Assembly: GCA_030998015.1 (NCBI GenBank)
Contig: JARWMV010000007.1
Coordinates: forward strand, 124,001 to 188,000
Source: Ceratorhiza oryzae-sativae
Taxonomy: Eukaryota; Basidiomycota; Agaricomycetes; Cantharellales; Ceratobasidiaceae
Reading direction: 5' to 3'
DNA: 64,000 bases
Shown here: positions 46,538-57,493 of the stretch, piece after piece
Layout of the letters: each line of letters begins with the position of its first letter
How positions within the stretch are numbered: position 1 is the stretch's first letter
Position numbers and translations under genes: made by a program
The notes under the pieces: model-generated
Told to the model about the DNA's origin: nothing
Databases searched by the model: none
The model's input: the letters and a program-made list of their open reading frames with translations, nothing else

Positions 46538-47037
46538 CTTATATAAATAGTACTGAGGAATAAAGTACCATATTAGTTATATACTGTCTGATTCATTGTA
46601 TTGTATCTTATATACAGAGATATATAAGGATACAATATTGCCTGATTGAGCATGACATTAAGTACCAGCTATTAGAGGAAATCTAAGTACCTGTAGCTGA
46701 GGAAGTACACACATTAGGCAGCCCTCCATCTATCCTATAAGGTATTGCTTAAGTCTAGTATTAAGATTAGTATCAGTTAGTCCAAGTGACTAGGGCTGAA
46801 CTACATTTAAGATATCTAAGGGAACCTGACCTTAGTAGTCTTGCTCTTTATACCTATAAATTAGTCAGTTTACACTGTGAAAGATTAAGACTACCTTGAG
46901 TGTTACTTGATTGCATTGCAACTGCTTTGAGCCTTCTTACTCTAGTCTAAGAAGTATTGAGTACAATTAGTGTGTACTAACATATCTACATTTGCTTAAG
47001 CTCTAGATATTCAAGTGTACCCTGACCTGTAACACTG
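46538..47037 (-). repeat. Solo LTR-like copy related to the palindrome arms
   Basis: About 500 bp match the outer part of the right palindrome arm (7717-8209) in the same orientation, from CTTATATAA..AGTACTG to TGTACCCTGACCTGTAACA. On the minus strand it begins TGTTACAGGTCAGGGTACAC. The homology stops at about 46538, inside which point the arms continue. That defines a unit of about 0.5 kb, as expected for a solo LTR. Confidence 0.75.
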
Positions 47038-47226
47038 TGATGGTGGTGCTTATGTGCTGCTGAGATCTGTACTGCATACTTGTTCCTATCTGATGTATTG
47101 CCTCATATCTTATCTACAGTAGTATAGCCCTATGGATGCTGCATAGTACATATATGCCTATGTAAATACACTCATACTACACCAGAATATTCACATTTAT
47201 ATAGTTTCCTGTGCATTCATTCAATA

Positions 47227-47524
47227 TAGGGTAAAGCAAGGGCAGTGGCCAAGCTGTGGCTGACCTGTTTTGTCCTAGCAAGATGGGGGTCTGGGTTCAC
47301 ACTGAGCATTCAAGTGGACAGATGAACACTAGTGATTTAAAGCCCTATGCTGTACAAACAGGTGCAACAGAAGCTCTTTGCATGCCTCTTGACATGCCCA
47401 TATTCTGTGTAAACATAATAATATGTATGTGTTGCTTGGCATTTCCATGACAACCCCAGACCCCTTATCTTGCTAAGACAAAACCGGTCAGCCACAGCTT
47501 GGCCACTGCCCTTGCTTTACCCTA
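47227..47524. mobile_element. MITE with about 65-bp terminal inverted repeats
   Basis: Left end TAGGGTAAAGCAAGGGCAGT then GGCCAAGCTGTGGCTGACC. The right end carries the reverse complement (GGTCAGCCACAGCTTGGCC, then ACTGCCCTTGCTTTACCCTA). The repeats extend inward through TAGCAAGAT/ATCTTGCTA and GGGGTCTGGG/CCAGACCCC. The core is about 165 bp and non-coding. Strong arm similarity suggests a fairly young insertion at the edge of the repeat block. Confidence 0.8.
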
Positions 47525-48308
47525 GGTGAACCTGAGGTTATAACTTTTTGTTACGCATATAGACATAGAAATGAACTCTACATTCATGTATAGCTACTAT
47601 AATACAACAATTCATCTGAAGCAATCGTCTGAAATCGCCTCGTTGGCTCAAAATCCAGCATTTACGAGCGACTTCATATGTGTTGGAACATCCTTTGAAT
47701 CAAAGGTCAGTTAGCAGAGGATGTATGACGCCTCCTTTACGTTAAGTCACACTGTGCAATTCCAGCACGCTCACATCCCTCGCTCTTACTGTCATTCTAA
47801 ATAGCATCCATAGCATTGCATTTAGGTGTCCCAGATTGTTTCGCTAGTACAAAGGTCAACATAAATACGGTTTTAACCGAGAATATTCGGTGACATAAAT
47901 CAAGAGGTGCTATTAATGGATCTCTCCGTATCACTCTCTGATGAGTCCGGGGCCAGTGGTGCCATTACTGATCCGCTATTAGGACCTATCCTAATAAGAT
48001 GGTTGCCTGGGCTCCTATTGGTTCACAATTAAAAATAAGAGAATGGAACTGCAACAAAACTGCCACCCACAATGGTCCGTTTCTATCATGTTGAACAGCG
48101 ATTTGAGCTAGAGCATACAAACCCCTTCTGCCTGAATTTGATGGTATTAGAAAAAGCGCTTTGGCAGTTAGAGGACGCACGCACTCAAAAGCTCCTGGAT
48201 TTCTTCGGCCGTTCTTAAGTTTACTGGATATTCGTGTGAGATCCAGCCCAAAGAGTGTTTATCAGGAAAGGAGCTTGCCTGGAACCAGATATCTGGATGT
48301 CCCACTCG
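47525..48308. other. Intergenic, CpG-normal, no supported gene
   Basis: CpG becomes common right after the MITE. Only a 64-codon frame (47986-48180) exists, without features. Confidence 0.4.
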
Positions 48309-49260
48309 TCAAATAAATACCGAACTCAACAGTTGCGTCCGAACGGGTGCCACATCTAGGTAATTGTTCAGCTATCACTGATAGCGTGTGTTGGTTGAGA
48401 TATATGAGGAACCTGAACAACGTTTAGTATAAAGCCTACATACCTGGCACCATCATGTTTGGTTGAGGGTCTTCTACACTTGGGGTCATATCCGGTAGAG
48501 TATTGTGTTCAGGATTGGTTGCTATGAAAATACGGGATTAAATTTTGATGGAGGAAATAGCCAAAGAGAATCAGGATTACCTGTGCCAGAAGGTCCGGTC
48601 CAATATGTCAACGTGCTTCGAACCCATGATAAAGCCGTTTGGAGAGTTCCAGTTTCCTAAGAGAGCTTAACGTTGTACATGGCTCGATACACAACATTTA
48701 AATACCTCAGGCATATTTTCTATCTCATCCTGAAATCGCCTGCCTTCTTGGCCTCTTCGTCGGTCGCTCTCTGACTGCCATAGAGACATATTCAGCATAA
48801 GTCAGGAAATACAGCCACTATGATCAACCTACCACCACGGTGACATTGAAACGTTGTACAACTCTCAGCATGAGCGTCAATTTCTTTGACAAGTCGCCTG
48901 GTTCAACAATCAAGTTGCTTTCGATATAAAACCGCTTGAGATCCCGATTTTTGGTCCCTTCATGCGCAATCTTCAAAATTTCCAGTTGACATCTATAACT
49001 GAATACAAAAGTTGAATTCAGCAATAGTTCCGTCGTCTGTTGGGTGCTTACTTCGCAATGCTCTTGAGGTAGACCTCTGCCAGATCTGGATCGAAAATAT
49101 TTTCCCGTTTCTCCTGCTCAACGAAATTCGTTGTATCTGTAAGATTCTTATCGATTTTCTCGATCTCTCGAGTAGAAGCCTTCCCCCAATACTCCACTAA
49201 GCGAACTCCAGTATCACCAATAGTGAGGCCGCTCGCAAAAAGGCCGATTGCCGTTTCCAT
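48309..49260 (-). CDS. Unknown protein with hydrophobic N-terminus and helical middle
   Basis: ATG 49260 gives METAIGLFASGLTIGDTGVR and LVEYWGKAST. An intron of about 50 nt is followed by NYRCQLEILKIAHEG and KKLTLMLRVVQRFNVTVV. Further exons give SESDRRRGQEGRRFQDEIEN and ETGTLQTALSWVRSTLTYWT, then TNPEHNTLPDMTPSVEDP. The frame ends VAPVRTQLLSSVFI with a TGA at 48309-48311. All introns have GT..AG ends, so this is a real spliced gene of about 230 residues. The first 30 residues resemble the short hydrophobic or amphipathic starts of fungal signalling and cell-death N-terminal domains (HeLo-like or SesA-like), but this is only an impression. It lies beside kinase genes in a repeat-bounded island. 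Confidence 0.6.
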
Positions 49261-49676
49261 AGTAGAGTGGGAGTTCGGAGATGTATCTGTAGTATTTTTA
49301 TGGAGGGGCAGCTATTCGTGTGGACTTATATTGCTATTGAGGGTTTATTGGCATCTCGCTGTCAACTACGATATTGAACTATGTGTGCTAGGTTTGGAAA
49401 CACGTATGCGATTGGAAACCACGATATAAAGGTATTTGTGCGTACTTGATACGCAGTATCACATCGAGCCGTCAAGAATGTGTCTGAAAGACATAGAGAG
49501 AACGTTTACCTTATTGGTCACACAAAAAGCCTTTGTCATCCCAATTTCCAATCACACAGTCCGGTTGATTGTGGTGCGAAGGCTCTTTCCAAGTAGCCTC
49601 ACACTTGCAAACTTTGGTTGCGCTCTTCCGACGATATCAGGCCTGCCTCTCTCATATATTTGAGCCTTCACATACG
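49261..49676. promoter_or_regulatory. Divergent promoter region
   Basis: About 415 bp between the starts of the minus-strand unknown gene (49260) and the plus-strand kinase (49677). No specific motif assigned. Confidence 0.4.
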
Positions 49677-51020
49677 ATGAGCCAAAATCTACTAATCGAT
49701 GTTGGGTTATTCACACGCCCACCTGAAGTGTTGTCCGCCGCAGAACAGAGATGGGTTGGTTACTATCCTTACCTTTTGTCGAAGGGGTACCAACTACGCC
49801 CACGCTATCGACCGGGCTGGGTTCCTTCGTGGCATGTAGACGGCTCTGACCCAATGTTGTGCGAGGATTCCTGGGATGCTATGGTAGGTATTGTGACCCC
49901 TTGCAATAGTATCCTCTCAAATGTAGTCTAGCCCTACCGAGTCTTGGATGCACTCCATATACCGAGTCAACAATGGGTCATGCTCAAGATGATTAGGCCG
50001 TCTTCAACAGGCAATGCTGGTCTTTATGAGTTGGACATAATACGCCTATTTTCTACTGGAGGCCTCAGTAACGATCCTCGAAACCACGTCATTCCATGCC
50101 TCGACAGCTTCCCGATCCCTGACGTCGAGGGCGGGGTTTTCTACGTAATGCCCTTACTTACGGAATACAATCGCCCAAGATTTTGGTGCTTGGCTGAAGT
50201 TTACGACTTGCTGGATCAATTATTCGAGGTACATATGTGCTTGGTTGAATAACGCCCGATCAACTAACGGCTCGGCTACTAGGGGCTTAGCTTTATGCAC
50301 GAAAACGGTGTGGCGCATTGGTAAGTCGCCTAGGATAAACCATACCTCACCAATAAGCACTAAGTATTCCCATCCCCAGCGATATAGCAGGGGCGAACAT
50401 CATGCTAGATGGTCGACCGCTTTATCATGAGCAGTTCCATCCGCTCAATCACGAATTTTCTCTTGACGGCAAACGGATGTTACCAATGCGAATGCGCACT
50501 GGGCTTCTTTTGCGGTACTACTACATTGATTTCGGGCTTTCGGCGTGGAATCGCAGTAATAGTCCAAAGTTTATGGTTGAAGGTACGAGTGCGAGGGAGC
50601 CCGCTCCTGAGCAAGTAGCAGGTAACTTTTATGACCCGTTTGCGGTGGACGTGTATCAGTTAGGCGCACTGATGAGACGCGATCTCCTTCCCGTACGTTA
50701 GCAAATACCACCAGCCTTCGTCCATCTCATCAGAATTATAGGAAGTACGCAGTCTCGGATTTCTGCTCCCCCTCGCTAGGGCCATGACTATCAAGGACCC
50801 GGAAAGGCGTATCTCCCTTTCTCAGGCTCATGAAATAATGCACAAAGCATTTCAGGCTCAAGGAGGTTGCCGCATGAGATGGCCGATCATACCGCAAGGT
50901 GCTAGCATTGCTCAATGGGTAGCATACACTATTATAGGGATGCGTCGTGAAGTGGCTGTCTTGGCCGATACGGTGGTTCGTATCTGCCGGAATTTTTGCC
51001 GAAACATCCTAGGAGTATAG
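49677..51020 (+). CDS. Divergent protein kinase, single domain
   Basis: Exons 49677-49883, 49932-50228, 50283-50320, 50380-50692 and 50742-51020 add up to 378 codons including the stop (377 residues), all with GT..AG introns. The N-terminal about 70 residues (MSQNLLIDVGLFTRPPEVLS, then RWVGYYPYLLSKGY) are a family leader. The kinase domain shows a beta-3-like WVMLKMIRP, a hinge VFYVMPLLTEY, GLSFMHENGVAH then CDIAGANIML (catalytic Asp present), YYYIDFGLSAW (DFG present), DVYQLGALMRRD and a C-lobe KDPERRISLSQAHEIM. Domain content supports catalytic activity. It ends with a hydrophobic stretch before the stop. I recognise the type from Agaricomycete genomes but know no name or substrate. Confidence 0.82.
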
Positions 51021-51253
51021 CGACTCACGAGTCGCCAGGCACCATGCTGGCTCAGGCTGAACGTTTGTGTACATGTTATCTTCTATAAGTTGAACCAAAT
51101 GGACCTAGCTTTATCGAGCCATAAGTCAGTGCTGGTAGTCCTAAATCCAATATTTTCTATTCTTCAATTGGTTAATTCCTCTCAAATTCCCAGAGCTCAC
51201 TACGATAACAGAGCACCACATCACATTGGATATCAGTTGTATAACCAAGGGTT

Positions 51254-52499
51254 TCATGCGAATGTTTTGAGGACTCGGGCAGCCTTCGATGCTGATATAC
51301 GTTCGAGCGGACTTATTGCCCATAGTTGTTTGGCAAGATCCCAAACACCAGCGGGCATACATGTGTTCTCAGAAAAAGGTGCTTCGCCTCTTCGAATCCG
51401 ACTGAACACAGCCGGAACATCTACATCCGAGTACGGTTCCTGCCCGCTCATTGTCTGAACGAAGTCAGTTGTGTCCGTTCCGAGAAGGCAGCCAATAATA
51501 GCAACACACAGTAAGGAGCAAACATCCCGCAGACCATAAATCAGCGTGGCGAGTGATCAGCGGATAATCTTCTGATGTAGTGAATAATTCTGGCGGTTGC
51601 CACCGGGACGCTTGGGGGAACAATGCAGGAGAAAGATTTGGTTGGGGAAGGAGCTCTGGTTGCCCGTGATGCCTGTATTGAAATGCAAATTCAAAATTTT
51701 GAAGCTTAGGCGAGCCTTGCTCATCCACGGTAACAGCTTCCTAACAATAATCGGATAGGTCAATGGAGGGAATCTCTGGCGACAGTTTAGGTTACAAACC
51801 GAGTTGAGATTTCCATGAACAATTATTCCTTGAGCGACCTTCTCGTGGATGTATTCGAGGGCCTCCATAATGCCTATGCCCTAGTTTCAGGTCGAATTAA
51901 CGTCAAAAAGCAAAGTCACGAAGGCTCACTAATTTAAGTCGTCCTAAGAACTCCAGATTTTCCGAGTATCTGCCTAAATACTGTAGCGACATGCAAGTAC
52001 TGAACGGACAAACTCCAAATATAAAATGTTGAGTACATACTTCTTTCAGAGTTCCATTTGAGCAGTATTCGGTGACAACTGCAGGAAGCTCCCGACGGCC
52101 AAGAAATCCATCGTCATAGCCCCAGAGTAGACAAATGTTTGGGTGCTTTAACTGAACTAGAACTTTGAGTTCATGTTTCAACGACTAAGCTGGGACCATC
52201 AGCGTTTGAATTGATCACATGTTGGTACATAGCCAATACTGACTTGTTGTGCGGCAAAGGACGCCACAGTATTTTTCGTATGTGAAAACTTAACCACGAC
52301 CTGGAAAAGCTGAATGATTTTTTTCATGTCCTGGCTTACAACGTACTTCGGTTAACGTTCTAAAAATCCCCCTTCTAAACGTTGCCCTGAACCCGACATA
52401 ATAATCAATAAGATACGCCTCGGAATTCGATGATGAACTTACTTTGTGGTCAACAGCGTAACATAGACAACACTCTGGTGATTCGACGGTCGCGGGTGC
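51254..52499 (-). other. Locus 2 domain 3: pseudokinase (HGN, NFE)
   Basis: The catalytic loop IIVHGNLNS has Asn for Asp (about 51803-51820). LQNFEFAFQ replaces xDFGx (about 51686-51703). N-lobe VVVKFSH keeps the beta-3 Lys. The C-lobe RHADLWSAGCLLL is intact. Confidence 0.75.
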
Positions 52500-55316
52500 C
52501 TAATAAGCGTCAATGGGCCAATGGATGTTCCAGTTCGCCGTATTGGTGCTTACCGCCAAACAGCGGTTGTGCCTCCGGACACCGGTTCATTTCCGTTGAG
52601 ACGACTCGAGAGGTTCGTTAGCCCTAATGACCACGTATAATCTGAAGCGTCGATCCCCTTCGGTAGCCCCTTGACGAACTTCAACAGCTCCGATGCTGTT
52701 GGTCGATCGGCACTGCGCCAGCAATTTTCCGCCATTTGGGATATACCATTGAACAGCCAACTATGCCGAGTCGATTGAATTTGATCGGTTCCCCAGCGTT
52801 GCACACGTTTCAGCACATTGCTGTATGGGGGGTTACCTTTTAGTATGTGATTACGGAGTGCTTTTTCTTCCAATATCTGGTGGTGCGGCGGGATATTTGC
52901 ATACATCTGTATGTGCGATTACAATAGTCGAACAAAGCTGCCTGCTGAATGAAGGGACCTACCCAGAATACGATGCAACCAAATGCCCACAAATCAGCGC
53001 TTGTAGATGGCTGGGCCTGTATATGTACCATATCTGGGCTCAGATATCGCACAGACTCAAGTTTCTCCGCTGTCTCGTGCATTGATTCGACGTTGGGGAT
53101 GTCGGCAACGAGGCGAGATACGCTAAAAAGTGTGAGCTTTAGATTTCCGGACGAATCCACTAAAATATTTGACTGCTTCAAACTGGTTTGAGAACAACGT
53201 ACCGCTTGACCCGGTGTATGTACGTACCGGGTTCAGATCACCATGCGGAATAGGCGTTGGAAACGAATGTAAATATTGCAGCCCGGAAAGTATATCGATC
53301 ATCTTATTTGACCAGAAAAAATTATCCCGTTATTCTCCAAAAATATGATCCCAAAGTTGGAACATACGTTTTGAAGCCGATTGCCTTCTATTCTATCGGA
53401 AATTTGGGGCTTGTACTGCTTGGAGACTGAATCGCGATGAAATGGGAATATGTGTTGAAACTCACGTAATCAGACAAAACTCCTTGGCAAGATTCAAACA
53501 TAAATCCCGGGTATGGTTCAGAGTTGGCATCGATCCCAAGTAACTCCAGAATGTTATGGTGGTGTAGGCTGTATCGCTCTTGTGCTAGTTTCCTGAGTAG
53601 CTGATCGGTCGTTGTTTGCCCAGTTGCTACTTTAGATATTCGTATAGTTCACTCACGAATAGAAACGAACGCTTCTCTAGTTCCGAATTAACCAAAATAT
53701 GCTTCGGTACTTTTACGATCCATTTTGCTGCTTGTGTGAGGCATTTTAGGATTAGCCCTAGATGCAACAACCGCTAACGTACTAAAACACCCATCAGTGT
53801 CGTCATCGTATCTGCTCTGATCGTAAGGCTAAATCAATTGGTCGCGTGGAGGCTCACGAATATATAGTTGCCCTGGGCGTGGACTTGTACAGTTTTCTCC
53901 GACCACTTTCGACAGTCAATACAAGTATATTTGACGGCCACTCCGGAAGTGCATCGTCGAAATTGATCGACATTCTCGCAGGGCTGTTAGAGACCTCAAT
54001 CAAGTCTTGCTGGAGGAGGTGGTTGAGCTGGCCCAATAAATAAGCGGATGTCGGTCGAGAGTCTATTTTAGTCCAGCAGGATCTAACTAGGCCCCAGAGA
54101 TGCTGATTAAGGCAGCTAGGAGCGTACGGACGCTCAGGTTTGCTACTCGGAGCAACTCCTCCGACGATAGAATCGAGTAAAATAGAATCGGATTTAATCG
54201 TGTGATAGGGCACAAGCCCACTTAGAATCTGCAAATTGAGGGTAATTAGCTGCCCATCATCGGTGACGCATGAGCTGGTGGCGAATCTACCTGTAACGCT
54301 ACACATCCATATGCCCAAACATCCGAGAATATCGTTGGCCGAACTTTGCGGTTAGTTGAGAATAACTCTGGACTCATGTACCGGTATGTCGCGTGAAATG
54401 TGGCTGACGCATCAGGTAGTGCAGATATTGTGCAATTGCTAAATTGGGATTGTCCAAAGTCGCATAGTTTTAGCGAACCTCCCGGCCCTAGGAGAATGTT
54501 TTGCTTTTAATTTTTAGCTCAAGCAGTAACGAACATAGCAAAGACTCACAAACTTCAAATCCCCATGCACAATAGGTGGCTCAAGGCTATGCATATGGCT
54601 CAAACCTTGAAGTATATCTTTTAACTGTTCGGCGAATATTGGTATTTTTTTCGCAGAAGACACTCCTAATACTCACGAACTGAATATATTGAGGCTTTTC
54701 GGGTTGATCTTCAAAATACTAGATTTTATTGATATTCGTGTGCATGGTAGTTCCAATTTGTGAAAGAGATACGTGCCGTTTGTAAGCTATATTGACAACA
54801 CTCGCTCACCAGCGCCGGATAATTGCTCAGAGGCGAATAAACGAGTCCTAACAGCTGGAGGATGTTATCGTGTGGGTTACGTGATAGGGTTGCCCAGACA
54901 GTGATTTCTCTCTGTGATTCCTAGCAGACAGACGCACTTGAAAATTCTGGGTATGAAAACGATAAGATTGAAATACCTTCTCAATCCTCGATGGGTTCTC
55001 GCTTACACCAGCCCCACGCACCCCGCGAATAACTTTGATTGCGACCTGGTGCATTGAATCGCATTATCCTGTGCAACTACGTGCGGCGACGCAGTATGCA
55101 GGGTTGCTCACGTTGATAACTCGCTGATCATTGGGACAGGTATATATTCCCCTGCGGTATGTCGTATTAGAATGCTTAGGTGGTAGGATATCGGAAATTA
55201 TCTGACCGGTAGATGTTTGCTGTGCCTCCTACATCTGCATTGGCAAGGCCAAACTCTGATTGAACAACCCGCCGCGTGAGGTCATACACACCAAGCGATC
55301 TATAGTCCAGCGCCAT
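51254..55316 (-). CDS. Probable multi-domain kinase-pseudokinase-pseudokinase protein (locus 2)
   Basis: Three kinase-like domains in the same order as locus 1. Domain 1 (55316-53854) starts at ATG 55316 (MALDYRSLGVYDLTRRVVQS), with Gly loop VGGTANIYRG, VAIKVIRG, PPIVHGDLKF, KLCDFGQS and YRYMSPELF, so it is canonical. Domain 2 (about 53790-52554) has WIVKVPKHI, PIPHGDLNP, KLTLFSVSR (DFG lost) and RYLSPDMV. The intron 52500-52553 joins ..TTAVWR to HPRPSNHQSV and then, after another intron, ATFRRGIFRTLTEVVVKFSH, the N-lobe of domain 3. Domain 3 has HPNICLLWGYDDG, IIVHGNLN and KLQNFEFAF, so both catalytic Asp positions are lost. It ends ISASKAARVLKTFA. The join between domains 1 and 2 is not resolved: the donor phase at 53855 does not fit the obvious acceptors. 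The 5' end may extend to about 56124. Confidence 0.62.
52554..53790 (-). other. Locus 2 domain 2: pseudokinase with DFG changed to LFS
   Basis: Beta-3 Lys in WIVKVPKH, then LLRKLAQERYSLHHHNILEL. PIPHGDLNP (about 53232-53246) keeps the catalytic Asp, and KLTLFSVSRL (about 53115-53135) lacks the DFG Asp. STSADLWAFGCIVFWV marks the C-lobe. Closest in the window to domain 2 of locus 1. Confidence 0.75.
53854..55316 (-). other. Locus 2 domain 1: canonical protein kinase domain
   Basis: VGGTANIYRG, VAIKVIRG, the helix-C region REITVWATLSRNPHDNILQL, PPIVHGDLKF (about 54551-54580), KQNILLGPGG, CDFGQS (about 54456-54475) and SDVWAYGCVALQ are all visible. C-lobe end KIDSRPTSAYLLGQLNHLLQ. Likely catalytically competent. 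Confidence 0.78.
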
Positions 55317-56400
55317 GTAACTCCCTATTCGCGAGATTCCAAGCTCTTTTAATTGACGAAAACGTGGCGAGACGACAAGAAGCTCTACTAAAACAGCTTA
55401 AAAAGTAGACAGGGGTATCCTGGAGTGACGCATAGGCTTCAGACAGCTCTCCAAAATTGAGTGAGTCGAATTGTCTAACAAATTTCGCAGGCTTGCGATG
55501 CTTGATTCTGGAGGGCAGCTGAGGTTCGGATACAGCCGCATGAGGATGGTGATGCGAGTTATCAGTCTTGCTTCCAGGCGAATCACTCCGATAATCACTG
55601 TCGTCCTGGCCTCATCTTTAGTAGTGAGTGATTGATGTTTGAAGTCAGTCCTAACGCCGAAGGCCGATTGGAGCCATGGAAATTTGTTGTATGCTGTACT
55701 TCGCAGAGACCGGCTGCTAGAGTCTGACACGGGACAGCCTCGCCGTGGGTACAGCCAGGGGTTATCCGCGGGTGTGAACCGGGCAAGAATATGGATAACC
55801 CGATAGAATTTGAAATTATACCGACGGGTGCTGGAGAGTCTCGGGTAGTTCTCATTGTAGTGAATAAGCAGTCGGGTAAAAGCTAACAAATGCCGCTGTT
55901 GCGCGTGTCGCTGAGCCGGCTTCTGAGACATTTACCGATATTCGCTGGTGTGCAGATAAAAGGCTGAGCGGGGCGGCTGTCTTTTCCTGTACATTGGTTT
56001 GTAGACTAGTTTCAAGCCCTCTAATATTAAGCCTGCTGTTCCAACAACTGCCATCCGACAGAGAGCTCATCGCAGCCAAGGCCTCGACGCGCTTACTGAT
56101 ATCGAAGTATGGCCATATAATCACGATGAGATCATTGGTAAGTACTCGCTGTATAGTCTAAACGGTTTCATGCTCACACTGATTGATCACAGATGCGTCG
56201 CTTGGAGCTTGGCGGTTTTCGGTGTACAAACACTATGACTCATACCTAGATCGCATTTACAACGAGCACGGAAGCCCCAGTCGTCATGTGTTTCGGTTTG
56301 AATGCAAGTACAAGCACCCATCGCACTCGGTTCAATTCTGAGATCACATGAGGACAGGCGATGGGACTCACAACTTGCTTACCACCGCCCAGACATGCAA
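55317..56400 (-). other. Possible 5' exons of the locus 2 kinase gene, unresolved
   Basis: Directly upstream of ATG 55316 the same frame stays open as LVVSPRFRQLKELGISRIGS back to an acceptor-like TTTTAG near 55389. Frames further upstream look protein-like: 55852-56124 includes DISKRVEALAAMSSLSDGS, and a stretch near 55420 includes FVRQFDSLNFGELSEAYASL. This suggests additional N-terminal exons, but I could not join them consistently. From about 56340 the sequence passes into the next repeat block. Confidence 0.35.
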
Positions 56401-56623
56401 CGTGTGATGGGGAGTTACCCAAAGTCCAGCCCCACAGTTGCACTACTTCTCAAGCTATTCTGAGGCATGACATCAGGTGCTCATTGCACTCTGTTGTGCA
56501 TAGAACAAGCAGTCCTTTAACTCAGGAGACAATGACCTGTATAAACAAAATGTCAATCTTTTATGCTCTGGAACAATCCTGCCCTCTTCAAGAACTGTCT
56601 CACCCAATACAAAAGTCCTATAG

Positions 56624-56943
56624 CATCAGGAAAAAAATGGATTTTTTTAAAATTGGGATTTCACAAATTATAGCAAAATTTTGGAAAATTTTGAAATCCA
56701 TTCTTTATAAACCTGCATGTCTCCTAGGAGGCACTTTGGAGATGTATTGGGGGAATTTCAAATGGGTTTATAGCTAAAATCCTGGTTTATTCACTGCAAT
56801 TGCCTATAATTAACACCTCACTACAGTTTATTATAGGTGACAAAAGGGGGGGGGACAGCAATTCTTGCAACTGGTTTATACCTGGTTATTTCATGTGATT
56901 TACGATAATAATTCAGGGGGGTTTTTCCTGATGTATATGTGTT
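56624..56943 (-). mobile_element. MITE with CATCAGGAAAAA ends (copy 2)
   Basis: Ends CATCAGGAAAAAAATGG and TTTTTCCTGATG. It is the reverse-complement relative of the element at 42761-43069 over its whole length, with point differences and small indels. Non-coding. Confidence 0.8.
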
Positions 56944-56969
56944 CTTCCAATGGCATTAAGGAATATTAC

Positions 56970-57438
56970 CAGGTGTCAGAGCTACTGTCAGCAGTGACAA
57001 GTCAAGCAATGGCATGGACACCTTAGGTTGCAGAGGCAGAGCCTGAGGGGACTTGGTGACAACAATGAGGAGGGTGAGGGTGATGGCAACATGTTGCAAC
57101 ACAGTGAGCAGAAGGAGAACAAGACTTGTATTGACAAGGAGGTCAAGTTCATGAGGAGACCTTGTCAAACTTGACCTGGTTTATATACAATCTTCAAGCC
57201 ACATCAAAACAAACACAACTATACTACAAGTCATATCACTAAGTGATAGAAGCTGCTGTGGAGCTGCAGCATTTCACATCAAAGTTGAAATACATCTTGG
57301 TAAGCAGTCTGGAACATTCCATGAGTCACATGATACAGTTGTCCCATAAAAGGAAAGTGTGTTTTGAAAATGTTCCTAAAAATTGTAATAAATTGAGAAA
57401 ATATTATATGGTGAATATATGTGTGTCAGGTTGTGACA
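56970..57438 (-). repeat. Solo LTR, family A (gypsy type)
   Basis: On the minus strand it starts TGTCACAACCTGACACACAT and runs parallel to the LTR of the gypsy element at 59121-59751. Shared words include CAATTTATTACA, CATGTGACTCATGGAATGTTC, CAAGATGTATTTCAACT and the TATA-like TATATAAACCAGGTCAAGTT. The inner end is near TACCAGGTGTC. Diverged, with no internal region beside it. Confidence 0.75.
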
Positions 57439-57493
57439 GCTACAACCTGAACATGATAAGCCAAACACTTATGGGGCAATGGCAGTCCTATGG

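Noticed and set aside
47256..47450. A 64-codon frame inside the MITE at 47227
   Set aside because: It lies between and within the inverted repeats and carries no similarity. MITEs are non-coding.
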